From the NCBI RefSeq assembly GCF_001640025.1, contig NC_031672.1, positions 2,604,001 through 2,668,000 on the forward strand: a DNA stretch of 64,000 nt, read 5' to 3'. Shown here piece by piece: positions 43,238 to 54,016 of the stretch (position 1 is the first letter of the stretch; every line of letters starts with the position of its first letter). Source of the stretch: Sugiyamaella lignohabitans. Lineage: Eukaryota > Ascomycota > Dipodascomycetes > Dipodascales > Trichomonascaceae. The notes beneath the pieces were generated by a model, which was not told where the DNA came from, ran no database searches, and was given only the letters and a program-made list of their open reading frames with translations. Both the position numbers and the translations under genes were made by a program.

Positions 43238-43513
43238 TTTTATAGATTCAAGATTAGAACGATATTGTAAAAGCGAGAAAGATGGGAAAATATTTGTACT
43301 TATAGCGGAGTTACCCCCACACATGCTGGCTACCCCCACAACACCCACAATAGTGCCCATTGCAGATCAATTTGGGGGTTGTGTGTGGGGTAAAGCTAAA
43401 TTAGCCTATGTATGCCCCCAATGTAGTCAGTAATTAATTTTAAGCCTTCCATCTAGCTAAGAGTATATGATTATTTGTGTCAAATTCAATATAAATATAA
43501 TAAATAAATAGTC

Positions 43514-46500
43514 TCAGTATCCTACGGCGGCTGTTGCAGCTTGCTCGTCATCGTCACTTCGTTCGATATAATCAACTCTTCCAAGACTCCTTTCTACGCA
43601 ATCATCTAAAATATCGCACATCTCTTGGAGCGCGAACCATTTACTACCCCTCAAGGACAGTATGACCCATTTAAGCAATCCAACGGTTCTATTCTTGTAA
43701 GGTATCTGTTGCAATTGCGCAGGCGTTTTCGCCACGTTCATCCGTTCGAGAAAAGAGCGGCCACTTTCAGCTGCCATTGCCCATTCATGGTCTTTAATCT
43801 GCCTTAATTGCGACGGTTCCGGCATATCATTGACTCCTGTCATATGTCCAGACTCAGGACCCTCCAAAATATATGAATAAGCCCAGAACACCATTGTACA
43901 ATGAACGATCATAACAGGACGATGTAAAAACACATCACTAGTAACATTGTAACCTGAGGTATGAGCGCTTGATTCAGACCCTCCGATATCAACCCTTTCG
44001 CTTTCTCTATCGCCTGTTATGAATACACGATAGAGAGCTTTAAGAGCATGAAAGGCTGCCTCGTGTCCTGCCGGCGTTTTAGCCCAATTTTGAATATATT
44101 TCTTTGCAGCCTGGAAGTCATTTCTATGAGAAGCTCGGCCCATGATTCGGCGATCTCCACAAAAAACACGTAAATCATATCTTGCAACGCGTAAGTAAAG
44201 ATGGAGCATATGGTAAGTAGTTTCAGTTACAGAATGGTCGTTGGCATAAATATATGCCGCCTGATCATATCTTCTTCCAGATGTACTTCTATCGTCATTG
44301 TCTGCAAAACTTTTGCCACTGCTGCTTACAGTACTCTTGCTATCAATTGCATTAACTTCTTTTTGCCGACGTATAGAATCTTCACTTTCTTGCTGGGCCA
44401 GAGCACTCTTATAATCCTGAAGCTCAAAATCAAATGACCGAACTATAATGGACTTCCAGCTATCTCTGAATGAACCCCAACCTATTGAGGAAATATGTTG
44501 TGACTGCTGTGACATCTGGATTGCGATCGATAGGATTCCGGCGCGGAGGGCTTGGCTGCCAAACCCCGTGATTTTAACAGAGCGCAAATTCAATATCTTC
44601 CTTAAAGCATCAAGGAAGAGAATTGGGGGACTCGCGCCCAGCTTGGTACGCTCGTCATCAGGCGAATTCCAAATCTTGTCATCGCAGGGTAATGGAAGTT
44701 TCATCTCATGTGCACCCATCAATAGTCCGTGCCCAAATAAGACGGAGTGAAGAACATCCATAATAAATGCTAAAAAGACTGCTCGCTTTATAGATTCTGT
44801 TTCTACCCATTTTCTCCAAGTTCGAACTTCTCCACTTAGAGCAGATGATGCATATGCTGGATTGAGTAAAGTAGAACCCCTACGAATTAACTGTAACGTA
44901 GCTCCATGGTGTATATGAGCTCTCTCGTGTAACTTTCGTGTACTCATTGTTTTCTCGTAGACTTCTAGTAATAATAAGCTCTGTAATATAGGAAGTTTTG
45001 TCGGTGGATGGAACCCAGGAGAACTAAAAATAATCCAACGGAACGGTTCGGCAATAGCCATTGCAAGCTCCCTTGCATCATCATAAGCAGCCCCAATTAA
45101 TATCATACTCAATAGTAGATGCGTTGAAGCAGTTTCAGCTTCGAAAGAAATTTTATGTAAGATTGGAAACTGAATATGAAAATATTTCCAATAAAAGTCC
45201 AAATATCTATTGATATTCTCAAGCGTGAAATCAACCTGTGTACTTAGAGCCGGAATCAAGTTCAGAAGTTGGTTCCTCTTGTTCTCAGATATGAGTTGGG
45301 CCTGGGAAAATTCTGGTGGTGTGGAAAATTGAGAAAAATCAATCAATGGTAAATCATAGGACGGAGCATTGGAGGGGGCAAAAAAGTCTCTACTTCCCAG
45401 GAACATGGAATCAGAGAAATACCAGTCAATGAGTTCCGCAGAAGTTGGTGAAAGTCCCGAGCCTGATATGCCACCCCGGTACACTTCAGGAGCAGGAGGT
45501 ACCGAAGGGCCATAGTTACTATAGATAGAGGTCGCAGAGGCAGAAACAGAAGACGATCTTGGGGAATTAGGTTGATATAATGCAGCATTGACTGGTGAAT
45601 AGACAGTTGCATTCAGGTAGGACGAATTTGACGGACCAGGTACTCCACCAACAGCTCTAGGTACTGCCGTAGACTGCACACCAGTTGTACTATTGGGCGT
45701 CAGAAGTGAATTAATCTCCATCCCACCTGGACTGTTAAGGCTAGTTGTCGGAGTGCCCATGTTATCTCCCTGTTGGAATCCTTGCCATCGGTCCGGTCCC
45801 ACTAATTGCTGGAAACCTGGCAATGACGGTCGAGGGCTCCTGGAACTTTGCCTAAAAGAAGGCTCCAGTAAAGACGGCGATGACGCTTTTTCAGATGTTT
45901 GATTTTGCTGTGAACCGATAGACATACGTTGAAATGCTTCGCTATTGACTTTTTGATTTGGTATGGAGGCACCAATCTGCTGGGGTTGTCCAATATACGC
46001 GTTATATTGAGTGGGGTTCGGTGCTTGCAATTCTGACCTCAGAGGATCAGTAGAAATGTAGGAATTCTCAAGCTGATTTTCGTTACGTGGTCCACCTGAT
46101 CCCCAATGATTTGACTGGGATTGGATCGAACTATTGTTGTTGCTACTAGAAGGGATACCGCCCTTCATCTCATTATTAGAGCCTAATCTCTTCTGGGTGA
46201 GCTTTTCGTCATTCATTTGAACCTGGATTATAGGCTTGATGTTAGTTTCCGCCTCCTGTCGTTTTATGTGCCTCTCCACATGCCTTGTCCGCAAATCTTC
46301 CCGAACAAAAGTTTTATCACAACCTGGCCAGTTACAACTAAATGTGATTTTACGGGAATGGTTTAATTTATGCCTGGATAAATGTTCGGATCTTGTAAAC
46401 CTTTTATCACATCCTTCTTCCTCACAAGCAAAAACTTTTTCTAAGCCCTTTCGAGACTTAGCTTTCCTTTTACGTTTAACATGCTCAGTCTGACCTGTAT

Positions 46501-46594
46501 GGCTATTTAGTCCAGGTTCATAATATAAAGCTGGTGTGGGATTTGGATGAATGAATCTTTGATCTGCCCCGCTTGTAGCTCCAGTTAAGGACAT
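43514..46594 (-). CDS. C2H2 zinc-finger transcription factor with fungal_trans domain
   Basis: 1026 aa from ATG at 46594 (an earlier in-frame start is TTG). Two adjacent C2H2 fingers near residues 57-108: CEEEGCDKRFTRSEHLSRHKLNH and, after a short linker, CNWPGCDKTFVREDLRTRH. Helix residues RSEHLSR and REDLRTR are those that contact DNA in GGG-type recognition. A basic segment RKRKAKSRKG precedes them. The middle is Gln/Ser/Pro-rich; from about residue 430 there is an alpha-helical fungal-specific TF domain (YLDFYWKYFHIQFPILHK, STHLLLSMILIGAAYDDAREL). Adr1- and Klf1-like regulators share this layout. The target pathway is unknown. Confidence 0.88.
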   Translation of the reverse strand: MSLTGATSGADQRFIHPNPTPALYYEPGLNSHTGQTEHVKRKRKAKSRKGLEKVFACEEEGCDKRFTRSEHLSRHKLNHSRKITFSCNWPGCDKTFVREDLRTRHVERHIKRQEAETNIKPIIQVQMNDEKLTQKRLGSNNEMKGGIPSSSNNNSSIQSQSNHWGSGGPRNENQLENSYISTDPLRSELQAPNPTQYNAYIGQPQQIGASIPNQKVNSEAFQRMSIGSQQNQTSEKASSPSLLEPSFRQSSRSPRPSLPGFQQLVGPDRWQGFQQGDNMGTPTTSLNSPGGMEINSLLTPNSTTGVQSTAVPRAVGGVPGPSNSSYLNATVYSPVNAALYQPNSPRSSSVSASATSIYSNYGPSVPPAPEVYRGGISGSGLSPTSAELIDWYFSDSMFLGSRDFFAPSNAPSYDLPLIDFSQFSTPPEFSQAQLISENKRNQLLNLIPALSTQVDFTLENINRYLDFYWKYFHIQFPILHKISFEAETASTHLLLSMILIGAAYDDARELAMAIAEPFRWIIFSSPGFHPPTKLPILQSLLLLEVYEKTMSTRKLHERAHIHHGATLQLIRRGSTLLNPAYASSALSGEVRTWRKWVETESIKRAVFLAFIMDVLHSVLFGHGLLMGAHEMKLPLPCDDKIWNSPDDERTKLGASPPILFLDALRKILNLRSVKITGFGSQALRAGILSIAIQMSQQSQHISSIGWGSFRDSWKSIIVRSFDFELQDYKSALAQQESEDSIRRQKEVNAIDSKSTVSSSGKSFADNDDRSTSGRRYDQAAYIYANDHSVTETTYHMLHLYLRVARYDLRVFCGDRRIMGRASHRNDFQAAKKYIQNWAKTPAGHEAAFHALKALYRVFITGDRESERVDIGGSESSAHTSGYNVTSDVFLHRPVMIVHCTMVFWAYSYILEGPESGHMTGVNDMPEPSQLRQIKDHEWAMAAESGRSFLERMNVAKTPAQLQQIPYKNRTVGLLKWVILSLRGSKWFALQEMCDILDDCVERSLGRVDYIERSDDDEQAATAAVGY

Positions 46595-47662
46595 CTTAGC
46601 ATAACAAAAATTTAATGGAAATAATAGATCCAAGGAGTAGTCGCTACTTGTATTAAAGGGTGAATGAAAAAAATCAGACCAAAAACATAGTCCAAAGAAT
46701 AGCTAAACCTGGATATATACCATAAAAATGCTAATCATAAACTGAAGGCAGTCATTCATTCCAAACGAGATTAGTGTCCAGAGCTGACTTAAGTTCACAA
46801 AAAGAATGTCTAAAATTTGAGTGAAGTTCCTAACCGGTCCCGGCCAACACGTTACTCAAAAGGTTGTTCCTTCTAGCCACTCCCTAGGAAGGTTTCCTAT
46901 AACCGTTCTCTGAGAAAACTTGTATAAAACAAGCTGTTAAATCAAATGGACTGAGTAGACTCACACAAGGTATCATGCATTACCCACCTATAGTAGAGAT
47001 GGGCACAAGCCCGATTTTCGCAGATTCCCCACAACCCTTTGTCGATCGGTCACCTTACCTTTCGGACATATTACAGCTTTAAGTTCCTTAGTTAGGATGT
47101 CCGATGGTTTTATTACTTTAATTTTAATTGGGCTTTTTTTAAGAATTTACTGACTTATTTCCATTATGTAAATATATTGGAATATAAAATCGGCTTATTC
47201 GACTAACTCATGTACTTCGGGTAGTCATCACGCAAGCGAGGACGTCACCTTTTATATTTTTTATGTTTCATAAGAAATCAAATGTGACGTTATCACAGCA
47301 ATCACGTGATAGGCATTTCACGCTTTGCCCTCATCCCAATTTAAAAATCATCGTGCGAGAGAACGATTTTTATATTACTATCCTGAGCAGTTTTACTATT
47401 GTTCATCATGTTAATTGCCGTTGTCCCAAGCAATAACTTTAAATCAACCTGTGAGCAACGTCATCATCTCATGCAGGTTTAAAACTGGGCAAGGAATTCT
47501 TAGCCACATATATCCAGCCACGGTACTTTTACTAGATTGCTAGAAGCTAGGGGGCGTTTGTTACCATAGACTTTGGCTTTGCTATTTGAAGTTTCTGTAA
47601 CAACTATTTTCAATTGAACTAATCTTTTGAATTCTGAAATCCTTATTGTGTGCGGTTAAACA
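46595..47662. promoter_or_regulatory. Divergent promoter region, C2H2 factor / YET3
   Basis: 1.07 kb. It contains a CACGTG site (47303-47308) flanked by ATC/GAT, and AT-rich sequence. No gene recognised. Confidence 0.5.
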
Positions 47663-48414
47663 ATGACTCTCTATTATACTTTGGTAAGTGCCAGATGGTG
47701 ATAAGCAAGCAATGTATATTGTGAAGTATTAGCAAGAACTTAGAGATTTCTTGTTGTTCAATTTTATTATCAGTATCTTTGAAAACTAACGGATCCCAGG
47801 TGTTTATCCTCCTCGTTGCGGAGATGGGAGCATTCCTATTCTTGGTTACACCGTTACCTCGAGCTTATCGTAAGAAGGTATTGACTGCTTTATCCGGTCT
47901 GCCTTTTGCTCACCACTTAGCGATAACCTTGAGATTTACTTTTATATTCATACTGATCCTATTTATTGATTCGGTCAATCGAGTGTACAGAGTTCAAGTC
48001 GAAGTTGCCGAAGCTCACAGTTCCATTCGCGCTGCGGGGAACATGATCTCTGTAGAAAGATCTGAGATTCAGGCTCGCAAGTTCTATTCCCAAAGAAACA
48101 TGTATTTGTGTGGCTTCACCCTGTTTCTATCATTGATTTTAAACAGAACTCATGCTCTTGTTCTTGATTTAATGGAAGCTCAAGACAAAATTTCTGCTCT
48201 CAAGGGAAGCTCTAATGATTCCGTCAAAGCTGAAACTCTTGCCACTGAACAAAAGTCAGAGATTGCTCGTCTTGAAAAAGAGTTGGCTCGTAAAGACCAG
48301 GATTTGCAAACTCTGAAGAAGCAGTCTGAGGCGCTGTCCAAAGAATATCATAGCGTCAGTGATCAATTGAATGCTAAGAGTGGTTCAGTACCTTCTGATA
48401 AGAAACTAGATTAG
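47663..48414 (+). CDS. YET3: BAP31-like ER membrane protein (Yet3/Yet1 family)
   Basis: ER transmembrane protein acting in quality control and export of membrane proteins. Exon 1 is 47663-47683 (MTLYYTL), then a 116-nt intron (donor GTAAGT, branch AACTAAC at 47784-47790, acceptor CCCAG), and exon 2 is 47800-48414; 211 aa (yeast Yet3 is 203). Three membrane segments (about 5-25, 45-65 and 105-125), with LPRAYRKKVLTALSG between the first two, then a cytosolic coiled coil (about 140-195). The C-terminus is DKKLD, a di-lysine KKxx ER-retrieval signal. The first exon is needed to restore the membrane-inserting start. Yeast has the paralogues Yet1, Yet2 and Yet3; which of them this corresponds to is inferred. 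Confidence 0.92.
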
Positions 48415-48609
48415 GTCAACAATTTAATGTTGTAGCTATTAAAAAGGGTATTACACCAAAAGTATTTTTTGTTGTGTAGCCGTCTATGACCATAACTTTA
48501 GCAATTTAATAAACAGCTGCTTATATATTTTCAAGTTTTCATAAAAATTATTTCTAATCGACATATTTCTCATTTAACCTACAAATAGTACCTGGCAGTT
48601 ACAGTAACA

Positions 48610-50508
48610 CTAGGATTCATACGCATTACTTTTATGTTTCGGTGCAAACTCAAATCCCTCGTTAGCAGGTCCTAAAAACATCTCGGAAATCTTTATCCAG
48701 TCTTTATAGTCTGTACTGGCCAACAGGGTTTCAAGTTCATTCCGTCCTTTCCATAATGGTGGGCGATCGTTTATACGAGGGGGGAGATATTCAAGAATAC
48801 CAACCGGAATATACCTATGAGTGAAGGAGAGAAATTCGCAAAGGAATCTCCTAGTCTGGTTAACTCCATATGTGTCAGATCCCCAATGTTCTAAGCCATA
48901 ATTGGCATAAGTCTTAACTATCTCCAACCTCTCCGTTGCTGATTTATCAAGGTATTGACGAGCATCAACTTCTTCAAATATCCATGGCTTGATCAATGCG
49001 CCACGCGCAACCATGGAGCTATCAACCGAGAATTTCTCGATAGCATCATACCAATCCTTCCAAGAGAAAATATCACCATTTCCAATGATCCAAGGTTTTA
49101 CGATACGACCATCACCTTCTTCGCCTTCTAATAATTTTCCCTCTCTCTTCTCCTTGACAAAATCTGCAATATCCTTTATGTAATCCCAATCAGCTAGTCT
49201 AGTATATCTTTGAGCACGAGACCTACCGTGAAGAGTGATAGATGCGACTTGACCATTCTCCAGAAGCCTAGATACTATGTTTCTTGCAGTTGGGTGTCCG
49301 TCCCTGGTTCCCGTTCGTAATTTCACGGTGACAGGGATATCACCACTGACAGCATTCATGCCAACAACCATTCTCATTAACCTACCTTGATTATCAAGTA
49401 GAGCAGATCCTGCACCCTGCTTATATAAAAGATCGATTGGGCAGCCACAGTTAAGATTTATTTCGGAGGTATGGGGTGCAAACTTGGCAATAGCTTCTGC
49501 AGCTTTTATGGCCTGCCAATGCTTTGAGGTCGCTATCTGGACGCCAAATCCACCTACTTCTGATGAATGGGCACGTGGTAACGCCCACTCCGATTTTTGG
49601 CCCTGTAGTAATGGGAGTGCCAGTGCCATCTCACTATAAGTGACATCTGCTCCAAGCTTTTTCATTAATCGACGATATGGTAGATTGCCAACCGTTGTTA
49701 GCGGGGACAAAATCTTAGCGCCTTTTAAATAAAGCTTTTTCTTTTCCGTAGCAAGCAGCGGAGATTCTATAAAGCTGGCAGCCAGATCTTTCTTTTCCGT
49801 GATATCTGAATTGTCAGCATTTTCGGTGTTTTCAGATGCTTGACCCTTCTCGTTGCGCACGATTCTATCATCAAGGTACTTAATGACGCCTTCAGACTTG
49901 GGAAAATCAAATTTCTTACGGTTCAACAACATCTGGTCTTTAATGTCAATCCTATTAACCTCGTAATTTTCCAAGAGCGCCTTTGATTTCAATTCTTCAT
50001 TCACGTCTAACTTGTTATTAGAGAAGTGCGAGGTCAACCACCTACACCTCAATCCAATAGGACAATATCCTATAGCTGCAAAAACTGGGCAGACTCCAGG
50101 AATGTCAGTAGGTTTTGAAGCAATATACTTGGCGACATCATGCTCGTATTTGCAGCTCTCGCCAAATTTACATTCCGCAGCTCCACCTTTGATCTGCTCG
50201 CATAGTTTTATAGTCTCATTGGCTTGGACAAGGTTACGTTTTTTATTTTGGCCCCTATTTTTCTTCTTGTTCTTCACTCCATTCTCCCCTCCGTTACCTC
50301 TTTCGGTGAGACCCTGGCCTTCCGCTTCGTCATCATGTTCTACCTCGTTCTGAGCTACTTGTTTTTCAAGAATATATTCTGCCTTGATTGGAGCGATCCC
50401 TTTAATTCTATTTGAGTCTGAATCTTGGGACCCTATCTCTTCAGCAGTATCTAACTTAATTCTTTTGGAATCCGGTTCCAATGATCCTTCAGCTGTGTCG
50501 TGAGACAT
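48610..50508 (-). CDS. DUS3: tRNA-dihydrouridine(47) synthase Dus3
   Basis: FMN enzyme that reduces U47 of tRNA to dihydrouridine. 632 aa from ATG at 50508; the frame upstream begins with TTG and is not used (yeast Dus3 is 668). N-terminus charged with a lysine-rich stretch; two CCCH zinc fingers (CKFGESCKYEHD and CPIGLRCRWLTSH) typical of Dus3; then a TIM-barrel from about 275. FMN-binding ILSPLTTVGNLPYRRLM; catalytic cysteine in LNCGCPIDLLYKQGAGSALL; VKLRTG, then ITLHGRSRAQRYTRLADW; C-terminal helical domain ending in FEFAPKHKSN. It is convergent with YET3 (195-bp gap). Confidence 0.96.
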   Translation of the reverse strand: MSHDTAEGSLEPDSKRIKLDTAEEIGSQDSDSNRIKGIAPIKAEYILEKQVAQNEVEHDDEAEGQGLTERGNGGENGVKNKKKNRGQNKKRNLVQANETIKLCEQIKGGAAECKFGESCKYEHDVAKYIASKPTDIPGVCPVFAAIGYCPIGLRCRWLTSHFSNNKLDVNEELKSKALLENYEVNRIDIKDQMLLNRKKFDFPKSEGVIKYLDDRIVRNEKGQASENTENADNSDITEKKDLAASFIESPLLATEKKKLYLKGAKILSPLTTVGNLPYRRLMKKLGADVTYSEMALALPLLQGQKSEWALPRAHSSEVGGFGVQIATSKHWQAIKAAEAIAKFAPHTSEINLNCGCPIDLLYKQGAGSALLDNQGRLMRMVVGMNAVSGDIPVTVKLRTGTRDGHPTARNIVSRLLENGQVASITLHGRSRAQRYTRLADWDYIKDIADFVKEKREGKLLEGEEGDGRIVKPWIIGNGDIFSWKDWYDAIEKFSVDSSMVARGALIKPWIFEEVDARQYLDKSATERLEIVKTYANYGLEHWGSDTYGVNQTRRFLCEFLSFTHRYIPVGILEYLPPRINDRPPLWKGRNELETLLASTDYKDWIKISEMFLGPANEGFEFAPKHKSNAYES

Positions 50509-50698
50509 TTCTATAATGTTTACGATAGGACTTGGATTGAAATGAAGGAAATCAGTCCTCCTTAAATTTTTAATGCATGAAGAGATCAATTATGTCTCAA
50601 ACAGGCTTACAACAGTGCATATCCTTTTCCGTTCGATGAAGTGTCAGTAGCTCTCTATCTAGCAATTATTAAATTCATGCTTTTTTAAATAAACAATA

Positions 50699-50706
50699 TA
50701 TATACA
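50699..50706 (-). promoter_or_regulatory. Candidate Puf3-binding site downstream of RSM18
   Basis: The minus strand reads TGTATATA, exactly the sequence predicted for the pumilio protein encoded at 32728-35622. It lies 68 nt after the RSM18 stop, a plausible 3' UTR position. AT-rich context means chance occurrence must be considered. Confidence 0.5.
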
Positions 50707-50773
50707 ATGAAACTAGTTCTCCTATAGCTATAGGAGTTTACGTAGCCCCTTCATAGCCTCATGACCCAGCGAT

Positions 50774-51424
50774 TCATCTAAAATGTCTAGCAGGGGGATC
50801 AATCGTTAGACTGTCAACAGATTTGTGAACAGTTGAAAGCAATCCTGCTGCCCTACAGCGGCGAATTGCCTTCGCTAGTCTTTTCTGAGTCTTGCCCTTT
50901 GTGCCAATAAGGTAGTTAGGCAGGATGCGTCCATTTGTGGATATGAAACTGGATAATGCCGAAGCATCCTAATAAGTTAGAACCACAGTCAGGCTAAACT
51001 AAAACATCTAGATACTTACAGTCCATAATGCTAAAGGATTCAACTTTACTTTCTTAAATCTATCTTTCTTCAGAATTGCTTGTTGATTGATTTTGTCGAG
51101 TCTCAATCTGGCTAAAGAAAAGTCGAAAGGATCATACGTTGATCCCGGCTGGAACTTTTTGACAAAGGAATTATCGATTGCATTCTTTTCAGCTTCTCTC
51201 TTAGATGCCTCCTGATTCCTTTGCATGCTATTTATACTGGCTTGAATAGCACTTCCGACAGGTTGGTGGGGGCGTGACTTCTTAACTGAAGCTGCCCATC
51301 TTTGGTTTTGTGTTTGCTTGTCAGGTGCTTCGGCTGCACACAAGTTTGAGCTACTGAATAGCCTGGAAGAGGACAGAACACCCTCTCCTAATCTAAAGGA
51401 TTTGGTCAACTGTCGCTTGAACAT
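50774..51424 (-). CDS. RSM18: Mitochondrial ribosomal protein bS18m
   Basis: Small-subunit mitoribosomal protein. Exons 51020-51424 and 50774-50968, with a 51-nt intron (donor GTAAGT, branch TCTAAC, acceptor TTAG); 199 aa. The first ~30 residues are basic and hydroxylated (MFKRQLTKSFRLGEG...LFSSSNL), a mitochondrial targeting peptide. The bS18 core is in the second half: YDPFDFSLARLRLDK, then, across the intron, FISTNGRILPNYLIGTKGK, TQKRLAKAIRRCRAAGLL. A perfect Puf3 element (UGUAUAUA) lies 68 nt downstream of the stop codon. It is head to head with AFG2. Confidence 0.95.
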
Positions 51425-51661
51425 TATCGGTCGTTATACTTGGATTAGTATATCTGCTAGCCAGGGTATTGATATCGAAACTTTTCAAGCAAGAGCCAAG
51501 GCTGTAGTAGGGTAACTCTGATCAGTTGTTTGCACGTGAGGACGAACATGTCATTCAATTATTAGAATTACGGCTGAAAAGGTTAGGGTACCGAGCGATA
51601 AGGAGAAGAACTGTAGAATGCGTGAAAAATATTAGATCTTGATTTACAAATAATCCGTAAC

Positions 51662-54016
51662 ATGGGTTCCAAGTCAGGACTAAACCTGAATACTCCACCA
51701 TCGAAAACGAAACGGCTCCCGGCTAATGGGTTGCAAGATAAGGTCAAAACCCCCGCTAATTCGTCACCAAGTAAAATATCGAAGAATGAGTCGATAAATG
51801 AAGGGCTATCATTTATAGTGCGCCCGAGCTCATCAACGGGCTGGGCAACTGTTTTTAAAGTATACCTCAACCTTGACGTAATTCGACAGCTCGGTTTTAC
51901 TGCTGGAGACTTGGTAGTTGTTTCGAAACCTGGAGAAAAGGGTGTTGTAGGCTTGATAAGTCCAAGTGGGGTAAAGTTATCGAACCAGATCGTAGAACTA
52001 AATTCCAGTTTTAGAAAGATTTTGGGAATTGTTTCTGGAGAGAGAATATCTTTAAAAAAATTTAAAGGAAGACCAACCAATGCTATATCAGTACAGATTG
52101 GCTGCTTGGACTACGAAAAACTCACGACAGATGAGAGCAAGGATCTAGCGATTAACTCTATCAAGGCAATTCTTAAGGACATAAACTTAATATCTCCCGG
52201 GTTGAGATTTGAGCTCAACTCTCAAGCTGATACTAAAAGTGAAGCAGTTGTAACAAATATCAGTGGTTTACCAGATATTGAAAATCTAAATCTGGAAAGT
52301 CGTTCTCAGGGCCATGGTGATGAAGACCTCCTTTCTCCTGTGTTTTATTTCGATGCCGTCAACACGGAGGTGCTTCTCTCATCTTCTTGTAACATTCAGA
52401 ATGATATTCCAGCTATGATTGGGTATTCCTCTGTAGGCGGATTAGGAAAACAAATAGCATTGCTGCGCTCTAAAATTGAATTACCCCTGCATAAACCTGA
52501 GCTTTTCAAACGATTCAATATGGCCCCGGACAGAGGATTTTTGTTATATGGTCCTCCTGGTACGGGTAAAACAATGTTACTGAGAGCTGTGGCGCATGAA
52601 ACTGACGCACATATACTTACGATTAATGGACCATCTATAGTCTCGAAATACCTTGGTGAAACCGAATCATCGCTTCGATCAATTTTTCAAGAGGCTCGGG
52701 AATATGAACCCTCTATAATTGTTATTGATGAAATTGATGCTCTGGTCCCAAAGCGTGATAGTGATGATTCTGGGGAAGCAGAAAGTAGAGTAGTCTCCAC
52801 TTTGCTAACATTAATGGATGGTGTAGGGTCAACTGGGAAGGTGGTCGTTATAGGGGCTACTAACCGGCCTAATTCGATTGATCCTGCTCTTCGAAGACCA
52901 GGTAGGTTCGGGCAGGAAATTGAGATTGGTATCCCAGATGCTATTGGGCGGCTTGAAATTCTAGATATTCATTTCAGATCAATGCCACACAAATTGAGTC
53001 ATGGTTTCATAGCTGACATCGCAAGCAAGACGCATGGCTATGTTGGAGCAGATTTGTATGCGCTCTGTAGAGATTCAGTTATGAAGGCTATTCAAAGAGG
53101 AATAGATAATGATGAAAGCATTGAACAGATGGCTGTTGTCGAGGATGATATAATCAAGGCAATGTTAGATATTAGACCCAGTGCAATGAGAGAGATCTTC
53201 TTGGAGACGCCTAAAGTCTTGTGGAGTGATATCGGTGGGCAAGAACATGTGAAACAGAAACTCAAAGAAACAGTAGAGTGGCCATTGTCACATTCAGAAA
53301 CATTTAATAAGCTGGGCATTACTCCACCTAGAGGTGTTCTGTTATATGGGCCACCAGGTTGCTCTAAAACCCTTATAGCCAAAGCACTGGCAACGGAAAC
53401 AGGTTTGAACTTTTTGGCAGTGAAGGGCCCCGAACTTTTTAACAAGTTCGTTGGCGAGTCGGAAAGAGCTGTCAGAGAGACTTTTAGAAAAGCCCGTGCT
53501 GCTGCTCCAAGTATCATTTTCTTCGACGAGATTGATGCTCTAAGTGCTGCTAGGGGTCATGGAGAAGCAGGAGGTGATCGAGTGCTTACTTCACTTTTAA
53601 ATGAAATGGACGGAATTGAAGCACTGAAAGATGTTATTATCATAGCTGCCACTAATGTGCCAGATATTATTGATACAGCGCTCATGCGACCGGGACGCTT
53701 GGACCGCCTCATATACGTCGGTCCCCCAGACTTGGATGCTAGATTAAAAATTCTGGCAATTCGTTTCAACAAAATGAAGATAGCCACAGACGTGGACATA
53801 GAAAAGATAGCGAAATCCACAGATGGATGTTCAGGTGCAGAGGTTGTTGCCTTATGCCAGGAAGCTGGAATCCAGGCGATGAACGAAGATCTTGATATAG
53901 ATTGTGTCAGTATGCGCCATTTTGATGCCGCTTTGAAAGGTATTCGGAAGGGCATAACAAAGGATATCATAGATTATTTTGAAGAATTTGCCCGCTCATC
54001 TGGCAACTGCCAGTAA
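51662..54016 (+). CDS. AFG2: AAA-ATPase Afg2/Drg1 (60S ribosome biogenesis)
   Basis: Hexameric ATPase that releases Rlp24 from cytoplasmic pre-60S particles. 784 aa from ATG at 51662 (yeast Afg2 is 780). N-domain about 1-235; first AAA domain with Walker A GPPGTGKT and Walker B IIVIDEIDALV; second with the unusual Walker A GPPGCSKT, diagnostic of the Afg2/SPATA5 branch, and Walker B IIFFDEIDALSAARG. The SRH segments TNRPNSIDPALRRPGR and ATNVPDIIDTALMRPGR carry arginine fingers. Leucine 576 in AKALATET is CTG-encoded, again indicating the standard code. It is divergent from RSM18 with only 237 bp between starts; a CACGTG site sits at 51533-51538. Confidence 0.96.
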   Translation: MGSKSGLNLNTPPSKTKRLPANGLQDKVKTPANSSPSKISKNESINEGLSFIVRPSSSTGWATVFKVYLNLDVIRQLGFTAGDLVVVSKPGEKGVVGLISPSGVKLSNQIVELNSSFRKILGIVSGERISLKKFKGRPTNAISVQIGCLDYEKLTTDESKDLAINSIKAILKDINLISPGLRFELNSQADTKSEAVVTNISGLPDIENLNLESRSQGHGDEDLLSPVFYFDAVNTEVLLSSSCNIQNDIPAMIGYSSVGGLGKQIALLRSKIELPLHKPELFKRFNMAPDRGFLLYGPPGTGKTMLLRAVAHETDAHILTINGPSIVSKYLGETESSLRSIFQEAREYEPSIIVIDEIDALVPKRDSDDSGEAESRVVSTLLTLMDGVGSTGKVVVIGATNRPNSIDPALRRPGRFGQEIEIGIPDAIGRLEILDIHFRSMPHKLSHGFIADIASKTHGYVGADLYALCRDSVMKAIQRGIDNDESIEQMAVVEDDIIKAMLDIRPSAMREIFLETPKVLWSDIGGQEHVKQKLKETVEWPLSHSETFNKLGITPPRGVLLYGPPGCSKTLIAKALATETGLNFLAVKGPELFNKFVGESERAVRETFRKARAAAPSIIFFDEIDALSAARGHGEAGGDRVLTSLLNEMDGIEALKDVIIIAATNVPDIIDTALMRPGRLDRLIYVGPPDLDARLKILAIRFNKMKIATDVDIEKIAKSTDGCSGAEVVALCQEAGIQAMNEDLDIDCVSMRHFDAALKGIRKGITKDIIDYFEEFARSSGNCQ

